Source: Saprospiraceae bacterium (GTDB taxonomy: Bacteria; Bacteroidota; Bacteroidia; Chitinophagales; Saprospiraceae). Taken from it: a DNA stretch of 64,000 nucleotides. Of this stretch, positions 55,604 through 64,000 are shown in pieces. A model generated the notes under the pieces. The model saw nothing but the letters and a program-made list of their open reading frames with translations, had not been told where the DNA came from and searched no databases. Location: NCBI GenBank assembly GCA_020850225.1, contig JADZFD010000011.1, forward strand, positions 1 through 64,000. The letters are read 5' to 3'. Every line of letters begins with the position of its first letter. The first letter of the stretch is position 1. Position numbers and translations under genes: made by a program.

Positions 55604-56830
55604 TTATTTCTCAGTTACTCTTACTGATATTCTTCTGTTCTGCTGACGACCTTCTTCAGTATTGTTATCTGCTACCGGATGTTGATCACCGTAACCCTCA
55701 GCAGAAAGTCTGTCTTTAGCAACACCCATATTAACCAATTCATTCATTACATTGAATGCTCTGTCTGTACTTAATACAAGGTTCTTTTTAGAATCGCCTA
55801 CATTATCAGTATAACCTCCTATTTTGAGTTTTACTTTAGGAAAAGCTTTTAAAATTTCAGCTACATTCTTTAATTGCTCCTGGCTTTGAGGCTGAAGTGT
55901 AGCCTTACCTGTATCAAATAATAATCTGTCAAAGTTGAACCATGTATTCTTGTCAACGACCTTCGTATTATCGCTCACAAAGTTTACCAACTGGCTTTCG
56001 ATACCTCCTTCCTGTGCTCCGATTAATTCGAATCCTGTATTTAACTTGAACTTAAACAGATTAGCTACTGCTTCACCAGCTTTATCGATAGCATTTCCGG
56101 CAGCATCAGAAGCATCCTGCAATTCTGTGTTTACAGTATTCAAGGCATCTTTACTTTCTTCAACTACCTTATTGCCACATCCTTTAGTACTTAACCAGTA
56201 TACAAGAGCAAGTCCCAATAAAACAGGTAGTAACCACTTCATCCAGTTGTTCCCACCTGCAGGTGCACTGATATTGGTATCAATTTTTGGTAAATCAAAA
56301 TTACCGAAATTCAGTAATGAGCCTAAACCGGAAGGTAGAGCTGCGTTAACAGCGCTTTTCTGTCCTAATAGTAAGTCTGTCAGACCGGACAAACCTTTTC
56401 CTTTGATTTGATTTCCGATGATACTCATTAAGAATGGAGCAGCCATTTTTAGTAAAGATGAAGTCGAACCGCTTTTCATGCCTGACAAACTCGAAATCAA
56501 GTCAATAACTCCTGATGATTTTTTTCCAAGTAAAGTATCAACAATACCACCTCCGGAATTCAGGATACCATTTACACTGTCAGCACCACCACCAAAGATC
56601 TTGGTAATATCACCCAAGCTATTCAGATCAAGCTTACCAATTATATCCATTATACCCTGAGCACCGGATGGAGATGATGATTTCTGAATAGCAGAACCTA
56701 ATAATACAGGCATAATACTACCTAATGCTGAAGAAACTGAAGATTCAGATTCTCCTAAAAATGAACTTGCTTGTTTTGCTAATTGACCTGTAATCTGATC
56801 TTTAACCAGGTCTAATAAATTAATTGCCAT
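55604..56830 (-). CDS. DUF937 / OmpA-domain envelope protein
   Basis: 408 residues. A Gly/Ser/Leu-rich DUF937 region (about 1-160, LVKDQITGQLAKQASSFLG, SALGSIMPVLLGS) is followed by one membrane helix (197-214), a helical spacer with LNTVNTELQDASDAAGNA, and an OmpA domain (about 297-408). The OmpA part has GGYTDNVGDSKKNLVLS with Asp342, RLSAEGYGDQHPV and NRR with Arg400. The N-terminal part lies before the membrane helix, so it should be cytoplasmic and the OmpA part periplasmic, anchoring the inner membrane to peptidoglycan. A second family copy of the OmpA module is fused to oxidase subunit II in this window. Confidence 0.88.
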   Translation of the reverse strand: MAINLLDLVKDQITGQLAKQASSFLGESESSVSSALGSIMPVLLGSAIQKSSSPSGAQGIMDIIGKLDLNSLGDITKIFGGGADSVNGILNSGGGIVDTLLGKKSSGVIDLISSLSGMKSGSTSSLLKMAAPFLMSIIGNQIKGKGLSGLTDLLLGQKSAVNAALPSGLGSLLNFGNFDLPKIDTNISAPAGGNNWMKWLLPVLLGLALVYWLSTKGCGNKVVEESKDALNTVNTELQDASDAAGNAIDKAGEAVANLFKFKLNTGFELIGAQEGGIESQLVNFVSDNTKVVDKNTWFNFDRLLFDTGKATLQPQSQEQLKNVAEILKAFPKVKLKIGGYTDNVGDSKKNLVLSTDRAFNVMNELVNMGVAKDRLSAEGYGDQHPVADNNTEEGRQQNRRISVRVTEK

Positions 56831-56978
56831 TTTTTTTAATGTTTAGATGTGAAAAATAATAAAAAACATAAAATTCGAACTTAAGACAACATCAAATGAG
56901 AAAGGTCACAAAAAAAAACTATTTAAACCTCCATATTTGTCATAATGATTTGTTAATCATAAAACTGTGTCAAAGACA

Positions 56979-59900
56979 CTACTTATGTAGTGTGCTGTCA
57001 ACTGCTTTTTTTACTTCTTTTTCAAAATGAGTCATTGAGCCAAACTCGGTTCGATAGGCGACTCCCAACCCATATTTTTCTCTTAGTCCTGTCGTAGAAA
57101 TGTCAATATCGTATTTACCGTAAAGCCTGACTTTAAGCTTTCTATCCTTGGTCAGGATAAATTCCAAAGCAAAATCGGGTAATACCTGATTAACATCTGT
57201 ACCCTGAAACTGCATTATATAATTGCCTCCGATATCCAGGGATAATCGTTCGTTTTTAAAAACAATTGTATTTCTCACCGCAATTTCATCCGGTGCAAAC
57301 CCGCTGTTGATAGCTCCGAAGTTATTGTTTTTAAAATTCACACCAAAATCAATACCTGAAATAACACCACCATCCCCAACCATTGTATTAATCATATTGG
57401 TGATATACATGGATAACTGACTGGACAAGAAGTCACTTAAGGTATTAATACCAGCGGACTGTATGCCGGAAGCACCAAAAATATCGGATATACGATTGGA
57501 TTGTATAAATGAATTAAAAACTATCAATCCCAACACCTGCCCATTCAATTCCTGGTCATTTCCTTTCAGGATTTTCAGCTTATTATCGGCATAACTCGCC
57601 AATTCTCCTGTAAGATTCGGAAATGACAGTCCAAATCTGATATCGGGATTATACAGATACCCACCTAGAAAAAGCTCCACATCCACCTCTGTGTTTTGTC
57701 TAGCCAGACTTATCTGCGGATCAAGACTACCAAGCATATATTCTGATATAAACGGCTCCATGGATGTCCTGGTTCTATACTTTGCAGTAATATCCAGGAT
57801 AGCATTAACAGGATCTCCTGTCCAAACTATCCGGCTACCTCTTTCAACTACGAAGGGCTTTGCCACGGGAATGAGCGGAGCTGTAAACAGATATTGACCG
57901 GATTCAATCTCATAATCGCCAAATACTTCAAAATCTCCTCTCCTCGTGATGTCGATTTTCATATTTCCACGACCTTTACCCTTGATTATATCACCTTTTT
58001 CCTCATCAAAAATCATACTTAACTCTGCTTCCGGCGTTATAGTCATTGCCATTTCGATATCAAGTCCTCCTGATAAATGTTCTCTTTTGTGCTGAGTAAT
58101 ATGAGTGGTGTCCCTTTTAATGAATCTGATTAAGCTCTGATTTAAAGTTGACTTTGAATTACCAACCGGTATATACAATTTTGTACCTGAAGCAGTTACG
58201 GCATTGATTCTGATATCTACCTGTTCAAATGATCCTTTAAATTCAGCGTTAATTCTACCAATTCCATATCCATAATAGTCTGGATTATCCATTTTTGTAG
58301 TATTGAGGCATACCACATTATTACCGGATAATGTAGCGTTTACGCCGAAATTTCTGAATAAATCATGAAACAAGCCACCTTTTATAGACCCTTTGTTGCC
58401 ATGTATATCAGATATTTCGGCACCATCCAAACTAATTTCATTATTGCTTATTGTTATCTTCTGTTTATCAAAAAAATAAGTCCCGCCGGTATAAATAATT
58501 GTAGTCTGTCCTTTATTGACAATTCCATCCCCTTTTAATTTTAAATCAGTTACATGTCCACCGAAGGTTATATCAGCATCAATAAGTCCTTTGGTGTTTT
58601 TGATACCGTCATGCAACAGGTAGCCAATAACGGCCAATGGCGCTTCTCTTAACTTAACTCTTGAGTCGACTATTTTTTGCTTCTCGTCATAGGTACCAAT
58701 TATGCCTATAAAATCACCAATATTGGCATTTATTTTGAAGGGATTATTTTTTGATTTTGAAATATCTACATAAATTGACCCATAACGGGTATCATTGATA
58801 TATAATTCATGCGTACTAATATATGCTGAAACCTCTTTATCTTCACTGAATAAATCATTTACTTTAAGGGAAACAGTAGTCAGTCCGTCAAATAACAATT
58901 TTTTATACCCTGAAAAAGCATTAAATAAATTCAAATCAAAATTTACTAGTTCAAGATTTATACCTTTATGATTATTGATATCATTCAATTCTATGGATCG
59001 GAAACCATCTGTCATGACTATATCATCCAGTTTTATATAATCTTTACCATATTCAATCTGGTTGTTATTATTAACCGTCCAGCTTTTACCTAACAGGACG
59101 AAGAGATTTTCTTCAAACTTTAGCCGAATTCCTTTGTCATTGGTTGCTACAGCGCCACGTATATCCAGATTTTCCAATGTATCTATCAATTTTTCAGTTG
59201 CTATTTCAAAATGCAAAGTGTCATTGACTATATTGGTCTGTATATCGATGGGATTAAATCTTCTGTTTAATGCAAATGTAGAATCTATATGTAGTAATAT
59301 ATTCCCTGATTTTTTATCGGAATTGACAAAAAGCTGGATATTTCTGAAATATTCCTTTTGAATTGAAAAATAAGGAATATCAGAGGCTATGGTAAGTTCG
59401 TTTTTATCCGTATCAATTCTTCCTTTCAATACCAACTTTTTAAAATGACTGGCATGAAGACCCGCCAGGCTTAAAAAGTTGCTGCTTTTATTCAGATTAA
59501 TATTAAAATCAAACTTTTGATTTCCTGTCAGCTTGTCTATATCTTCTTTCCATGGTTTGGTTAATTTTGAATAATTAGTGTAAATAACCTTTTTAACAGA
59601 CCTGATGACATTAGGCAAATCATATCTGCCCACAATATTGAAACTTCCTAAATCTGAGATAATAGATAATTCTTTTTCATTTGTTATCAATTCATTGGAA
59701 GATATTTTTAGCGATTCAAGTGTATACATTGAATCCTTGAAATTCATTTTAAAATTATTAATATTAACCTGACCTAAAAAGTCATTGATATTACTACCTG
59801 ATAAATTGATATCCACATCAGATGCCTCAAATCTTGCTTCATGGTCCGTCAAATTCAGCGATTTCAAATCGATGTTGTAGATATTGGACTTAAAATCCAC

Positions 59901-61781
59901 AAATACCATTTTATTCAGATATTCCAGTCTTCCGTCAAAAATAAAATTCAGATTGGGATCTATGGACTTTAGTGTACCTAAAAAAGTGTTTTTATCAATA
60001 TTCCCTTTCAGATTAATCCCTTTATAGTAGTACTTTTTAAACTCAAGGGATTGAATAGATGCTGTCAGCTCCGCCTGAATATTATTAAGTGTCAACCCTT
60101 TTCCTTTTTCGACATTGGATTCAAAATTAACCAATCCTAAATCTGAGTTTCCACTCCAAATGCCGAGATTAAACGTTTTCAGATTCAGTTTTCCACGAAA
60201 TTTAGCATTATTGGAGCCTTCAGTAACATCTAATTTCATGTCTGTTTCTGCAATACCTATGTCAGAACGCAACTTTCCATAAGCAACAAAATCTTCATAG
60301 AATCCATCAAATCTTCCTATGAATTGTATACTTCCCAATTTGTTGAAATTGGGTGGAGGAGAAAAATCAGGTATTATCATTTTGATTTTTTTCATACTCG
60401 TTGCAAACTTATCCAGTTTTACATTCAAATATGTGTTGTCAGGATCAAGAAGATCCCGGGTTGAAAATGAACCTTTAATATCCAGTTTGTCACCTAATCT
60501 AAAGCTCACTTCCTTACCGTTGAGATTATTGACTTTTCCGTAGTACTTTCCCGATAAGCTGATTACTTCATTTGAAATATTCTTTACAATCTTACTTGCT
60601 CCTATACTGGGTACAAAATGAACAAGGTCATTGATTAATATCTTCGATTCCTGTAAATCGGCCTGAATACTGACTTCATTCAAAAAGTCATTGAAAGCAC
60701 TGAAATCCCTGTAGCTGAATTTTAGTCTGTCCTTGACATGTGTAGTTCCCATATCTATCAGAAATGAGCGCAATTCAGCCGATGTAGGCTGTATGAGAAT
60801 AGTATCTGCCTTGATATTGTTGAAAGAAAATCCGGTATTATCTCTGGCATTCAATGTTTCCAGCTTGGCAAAAAGATTTTTGGACTGTATATCGACATTG
60901 GAAAGTAGTAAATTGATATTTTCATAATAGAAATTACTAAAATCCAGGTGATTACTATTCGAAAGGGTTTTGGGAGCTAGTTTGTTTTCAATTCCAAAAT
61001 AACCGTTGCGGATTACAAATTCCCTCAGTATCAATGCAAGAGAAGCATCGGAAACCATATTTGTCAGTTCATCTTTTATTTGTTCAACAGAGAGCTCTTC
61101 CGTTATTTCACAGGCATCTTTATATGTGGTGGATGTATAGCGCGGATTATCCAGAATTATCTGATTGATTGCAAAATCCTTACAATCAATATCCAGATAA
61201 TCAATATCCATGGAGCCTCCTTTCAGGTATATAGCCTGTTCCTTACCTTTGTTTTCGTCCAGAATGGATACATGAATATCTGAAAGTTCAATTTCCTGAA
61301 TATTCAATAAAAGCGTATTTGGGTTCTTGTTTTTTTCATTGCCTGTAAGTTTGTCCAGAAAATTCTGAAGATTGGACTTCATTTCTCCTTCTTTTGTAAT
61401 AATATGGAGATGTAAATCCTTGATACCTACATAACTCAGATCCAACTGATTGGAAAACAGATAAAACAAATTCTTATACAGAGATATATTGAGATTGCCT
61501 ATACTTACTATCGTATCCCTGTCATTCCCAACGAGAGCAAAATCCTGCAATATCACACCATCAAAAGGGCTGATTTTAATTCTTTTCGCATATATCCGGG
61601 TTTGGGTTTTTTCAGAAATATATGTTGTAAGCCTGGAAATAAGATAGGTCTGAACTACTGAGAATTGCAGCAAAAGAACTATTGAGCCAAAAAATATAGC
61701 CAAAGTCCATATAATACGACGAAGCCATATTAACAATACTGATGTATCCTCCTTTGGAATATTATTGTGCGGCGGCTCCAC
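56979..61781 (-). CDS. tamB: Translocation and assembly module TamB-like protein (DUF490)
   Basis: 1600 residues. One N-terminal membrane anchor (about 21-42, RRIIWTLAIFFGSIVLLLQF), an AsmA-like start (RIYAKRIKISPFDGVILQDFAL), then ~1100 residues of repeated beta-strand pattern, and the DUF490/TamB C-terminal domain (about 1250-1600, IDITRRGDFEVFGDYEIESGQYLFT; LDITAKYRTRTSM; KYDIDISTTGLREKYGLGVAYRTEFGS). Such proteins form long hydrophobic grooves linking the two membranes and help lipid transport or outer-membrane protein insertion. The start is GTG at 61781: no ATG lies before the membrane anchor and a stop is close upstream in frame. Confidence 0.9.
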   Translation of the reverse strand: MEPPHNNIPKEDTSVLLIWLRRIIWTLAIFFGSIVLLLQFSVVQTYLISRLTTYISEKTQTRIYAKRIKISPFDGVILQDFALVGNDRDTIVSIGNLNISLYKNLFYLFSNQLDLSYVGIKDLHLHIITKEGEMKSNLQNFLDKLTGNEKNKNPNTLLLNIQEIELSDIHVSILDENKGKEQAIYLKGGSMDIDYLDIDCKDFAINQIILDNPRYTSTTYKDACEITEELSVEQIKDELTNMVSDASLALILREFVIRNGYFGIENKLAPKTLSNSNHLDFSNFYYENINLLLSNVDIQSKNLFAKLETLNARDNTGFSFNNIKADTILIQPTSAELRSFLIDMGTTHVKDRLKFSYRDFSAFNDFLNEVSIQADLQESKILINDLVHFVPSIGASKIVKNISNEVISLSGKYYGKVNNLNGKEVSFRLGDKLDIKGSFSTRDLLDPDNTYLNVKLDKFATSMKKIKMIIPDFSPPPNFNKLGSIQFIGRFDGFYEDFVAYGKLRSDIGIAETDMKLDVTEGSNNAKFRGKLNLKTFNLGIWSGNSDLGLVNFESNVEKGKGLTLNNIQAELTASIQSLEFKKYYYKGINLKGNIDKNTFLGTLKSIDPNLNFIFDGRLEYLNKMVFVDFKSNIYNIDLKSLNLTDHEARFEASDVDINLSGSNINDFLGQVNINNFKMNFKDSMYTLESLKISSNELITNEKELSIISDLGSFNIVGRYDLPNVIRSVKKVIYTNYSKLTKPWKEDIDKLTGNQKFDFNINLNKSSNFLSLAGLHASHFKKLVLKGRIDTDKNELTIASDIPYFSIQKEYFRNIQLFVNSDKKSGNILLHIDSTFALNRRFNPIDIQTNIVNDTLHFEIATEKLIDTLENLDIRGAVATNDKGIRLKFEENLFVLLGKSWTVNNNNQIEYGKDYIKLDDIVMTDGFRSIELNDINNHKGINLELVNFDLNLFNAFSGYKKLLFDGLTTVSLKVNDLFSEDKEVSAYISTHELYINDTRYGSIYVDISKSKNNPFKINANIGDFIGIIGTYDEKQKIVDSRVKLREAPLAVIGYLLHDGIKNTKGLIDADITFGGHVTDLKLKGDGIVNKGQTTIIYTGGTYFFDKQKITISNNEISLDGAEISDIHGNKGSIKGGLFHDLFRNFGVNATLSGNNVVCLNTTKMDNPDYYGYGIGRINAEFKGSFEQVDIRINAVTASGTKLYIPVGNSKSTLNQSLIRFIKRDTTHITQHKREHLSGGLDIEMAMTITPEAELSMIFDEEKGDIIKGKGRGNMKIDITRRGDFEVFGDYEIESGQYLFTAPLIPVAKPFVVERGSRIVWTGDPVNAILDITAKYRTRTSMEPFISEYMLGSLDPQISLARQNTEVDVELFLGGYLYNPDIRFGLSFPNLTGELASYADNKLKILKGNDQELNGQVLGLIVFNSFIQSNRISDIFGASGIQSAGINTLSDFLSSQLSMYITNMINTMVGDGGVISGIDFGVNFKNNNFGAINSGFAPDEIAVRNTIVFKNERLSLDIGGNYIMQFQGTDVNQVLPDFALEFILTKDRKLKVRLYGKYDIDISTTGLREKYGLGVAYRTEFGSMTHFEKEVKKAVDSTLHK

Positions 61782-62227
61782 GTATGTTTTTAGTAAATGA
61801 TAAAATAATTAAAGCATAAAAGTATAAAAATCATTGTTAGACATTTTTCATTTAACATTAGATTAACCCGCAGATACATAAAATCAGGTTGTTTAACATT
61901 AATTTTCAGGGTATTCTACTAATGGATTATATTGATTTTGTTCTTCATTGTTTACTTACTACAGAAAACTAAAATTTGAATTATAACATTAAATAGCGCA
62001 CAACATATACATTATTAGAATTTACTATGCATAACCGGCTGTATTCAATATACTGAATGGGCAAAATTAAGTTATATTTTTATAAAAGACCTGTTTAATC
62101 CTATGATATTGCTCAATATGAAAGGATAGTTTTAAAAAAATAATAGAAGTTTATTTTCTTAAATTATTTTGATTTTTAAAAAATGTATATTTTTACATCT
62201 TACTAACAAACAACCATAAAATAGAAT
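61782..62227. other. AT-rich divergent spacer
   Basis: About 450 bases between the tamB and permease genes. It should hold both promoters. Two copies of TTTAACATTA occur (near 61853 and 61892), but I see no clear operator, RNA or gene. Confidence 0.45.
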
Positions 62228-63886
62228 ATGAGCATTGCAAACAGTATTTGGAGAAGAAAGTCAATAAGTCTGTTACTGAAAGAGGCAGAAGCTGAGGGTG
62301 AGCATTCACTCAAAAGAACATTGAGCTCAGGGTCTCTTATCGCCCTGGGTATAGGTGCAATTATTGGTGCAGGACTGTTTTCAATTACAGGATTGGCAGC
62401 TGCAAATTATGCAGGACCGGGTATCATGATTTCTTTCGTTATCGCAGCAATAGGATGTGGTCTGGCTGGTCTGTGTTATGCTGAATTTTCTTCTATGATA
62501 CCTGTTGCAGGTAGTGCCTATACCTATTCGTATGCTACTATGGGTGAATTTATAGCGTGGATTATAGGTTGGGATCTGGTACTGGAATATGCTGTAGGAG
62601 CTGCTACTGTAGCGTCAAGCTGGAGTGGATATCTTTCCAAACTACTTTCCAATTATGGACTATCTTTTCCGGAAACGTTATTAAAGACACCATTTGATGG
62701 AGGCATATTAAATCTGCCTGCCGTATTCATTGTTATTATTATGTCCCTGGTTTTAATCAAAGGAACAAGTGAATCTGCAAAAGTTAATGCTGTTATTGTT
62801 TTTCTGAAAGTAGCTATCGTTATAATATTTATAATTATTGGTTTCAATTATATCCGTCCTGAGAATCTCAACCCTTTTATCCCTGAAAATCATGGAAAAT
62901 TTGGTGAATTTGGCTGGACGGGAGTTATAAGGGCTGCAGCAGTTGTCTTCTTTGCCTATATCGGTTTTGATGCAGTGTCAACAGCAGCTCAGGAAACTAA
63001 AAACCCCAGAAAAGCCATGCCAATCGGTATTATGGGATCGTTACTGATTTGTACAGTTCTCTATATTCTCTTTGCTTATGTAATGACGGGAGTTACACAT
63101 TATACAAATTTCAAGAACAGTGAACTTGCACCTGTAGCTGAAGCAATTAACTGGATGGGACCTATCGTAAATGGTGTACCTCAACCGGATTATCCCTGGC
63201 TCAATACTGCTATCATAGTAGCTATTCTTTTAGGTTATGCATCAGTTATATTGGTTATGTTATTAGGTCAGAGCCGGGTTTTTTACTCAATGAGTACCGA
63301 CGGTCTGATACCTAAATTATTCTCGGAAGTACATCCTAAACACAGAACACCTTACAAGTCCAACCTGGTATTTATGGGTTTTGTAAGTGCATTTGCTGCA
63401 TTTATACCAGGTAGAGTAGTAGGAGAAATGACTAGTATTGGTACATTATTCGCTTTTATTCTTGTATGTGCCGGTGTATTGGTTATGCGATATACCATGA
63501 AAGATGCTCCAAGGGCATTCAGAGTCCCATTTGTACCCTTAGTACCTGTTTTAGGTATTCTGGTATGTTTGGGAATGATGGTTTTCCTTCCTTTTGATAC
63601 CTGGATAAGATTATTGGTATGGATGCTAATCGGATTGGACGTCTATGGCATATACGGTGTCAAAAAGAGTGCACTCAATGATGGCACTATTGCCAGAAAA
63701 GATATAAATATAATAAACCTGAGTATTCTGACACTTTCCGTAGTACTGATTATTCTTGCTTTCGCCCATCATATGACGATGAGTGCAGGTGAAACAGATA
63801 CATCTTTGTTCTATTTCTCAATCAGTTTTGCTGTGCTGCACATATTGTATCTGATATATAAGAAGTTGACAATCCGGGCAGTATAA
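62228..63886 (+). CDS. APC-superfamily amino acid permease
   Basis: 552 residues, about twelve to fourteen membrane helices. The first helix has GSLIALGIGAIIGAGLFSITG, the sodium/proton-independent APC substrate loop, followed by GPGIMISFVIAAIGCGLAGLCYAEFSSMIPVAGSAYTYSY (in pieces), VVFFAYIGFDAVSTAAQETKNPRKAMPIGI and LMLLGQSRVFYSMSTDGLIP-like text. This matches the cationic-amino-acid-transporter type (YfnA/CAT). It has its own spacer and terminator, so it is a single-gene unit. The exact substrate cannot be read. Confidence 0.93.
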   Translation: MSIANSIWRRKSISLLLKEAEAEGEHSLKRTLSSGSLIALGIGAIIGAGLFSITGLAAANYAGPGIMISFVIAAIGCGLAGLCYAEFSSMIPVAGSAYTYSYATMGEFIAWIIGWDLVLEYAVGAATVASSWSGYLSKLLSNYGLSFPETLLKTPFDGGILNLPAVFIVIIMSLVLIKGTSESAKVNAVIVFLKVAIVIIFIIIGFNYIRPENLNPFIPENHGKFGEFGWTGVIRAAAVVFFAYIGFDAVSTAAQETKNPRKAMPIGIMGSLLICTVLYILFAYVMTGVTHYTNFKNSELAPVAEAINWMGPIVNGVPQPDYPWLNTAIIVAILLGYASVILVMLLGQSRVFYSMSTDGLIPKLFSEVHPKHRTPYKSNLVFMGFVSAFAAFIPGRVVGEMTSIGTLFAFILVCAGVLVMRYTMKDAPRAFRVPFVPLVPVLGILVCLGMMVFLPFDTWIRLLVWMLIGLDVYGIYGVKKSALNDGTIARKDINIINLSILTLSVVLIILAFAHHMTMSAGETDTSLFYFSISFAVLHILYLIYKKLTIRAV

Positions 63887-63913
63887 TACCCCTCAGGGAA
63901 ACAAAATTAAAAG

Positions 63914-63955
63914 AATCCATAGTCCGTTAACTTATCTGACTATGGATTTTTTTTG
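63914..63955 (+). terminator. Rho-independent terminator of the permease gene
   Basis: A perfect 11-bp stem (63914-63924 with 63938-63948), 13-base loop, then a run of T. It starts 28 bases after the stop. Confidence 0.88.
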
Positions 63956-64000
63956 TTGAGTTTTACCTGAATTATTTTGATTATCATAGGCAAAACAGAG

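Overview
The window is chromosomal DNA of a member of the Bacteroidota, most likely a Saprospiraceae/Saprospiria-type lineage. The signs are type IX secretion (T9SS) cargo with a gliding-motility C-terminal domain, PorP/SprF and OmpA/PD40 partners, an Alternative Complex III plus A-type cytochrome oxidase operon, Bacteroidota-style promoters (-7 TAnnTTTG), TPR-ribH and zapA-rny neighbourhoods, and AT-rich spacers. There is no rRNA, tRNA, CRISPR array, phage or intact insertion sequence that I could support. Most of the window is ordinary core chromosome.

Layout. 1-0.9 kb: the 3' end of a large secreted protein with a dockerin-like tail. 1.2-2.2 kb: a lipoprotein esterase and a tiny ORF. 2.3-11.4 kb: a three-gene surface module with overlapping stop/start codons: a 2106-residue T9SS type-B cargo protein, a PorP/SprF-like barrel and a PD40/OmpA periplasmic anchor. 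11.4-18.6 kb: a mix of housekeeping genes (DUF721, an MsrB-MsrA fusion with a thioredoxin-like partner, SPFH protein with a 54-residue ribbon-helix-helix gene, MoxR ATPase, DUF4197 lipoprotein). 18.6-20.4 kb: an AT-rich, gene-poor stretch with broken or tiny genes. 20.4-34.4 kb: dGTPase, a large secreted PKD/glycosidase-like protein, TPR protein, ribH, metallo-beta-lactamase-fold hydrolase, MscS channel, pheT, a coiled-coil protein, zapA and rny. 34.6-37.4 kb: a coupled pair, a degenerate superfamily-I-helicase-like protein followed by a small HsdR-N-type PD-(D/E)XK nuclease. 37.5-54.1 kb (minus strand): a complete respiratory operon, actABCDEF, then cytochrome c oxidase II, I, heme O synthase, III, III, IV, then a SCO-like protein, DUF420/CtaM and a small CPMC protein. 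54.6-63.9 kb: DUF808, DUF937-OmpA, TamB and an amino-acid permease.

How the genes work together. The minus-strand respiratory operon encodes the whole quinol-to-oxygen electron path: ActABCDEF oxidises menaquinol and hands electrons by c-hemes to the CuA site of subunit II. The most unusual observation is that the oxidase subunit II here carries a complete OmpA-type peptidoglycan-binding domain fused after its CuA domain. This suggests an oxidase, or ACIII-oxidase supercomplex, tethered to the cell wall. That OmpA domain resembles the one of the DUF937-OmpA protein 10 kb away more than it resembles the PD40-OmpA protein of the surface module. A second unusual locus is the pseudo-helicase/nuclease pair at 34.6-37.4 kb. 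A third is a SCO-family-like protein with no cysteine at all, in the position where the CuA copper chaperone is expected.

Limits: everything is read by eye from one sequence. Family names rest on recognised motifs and gene order, not on searches. Several start codons were moved inward from TTG codons to ATG codons where a signal peptide or family length supported it.
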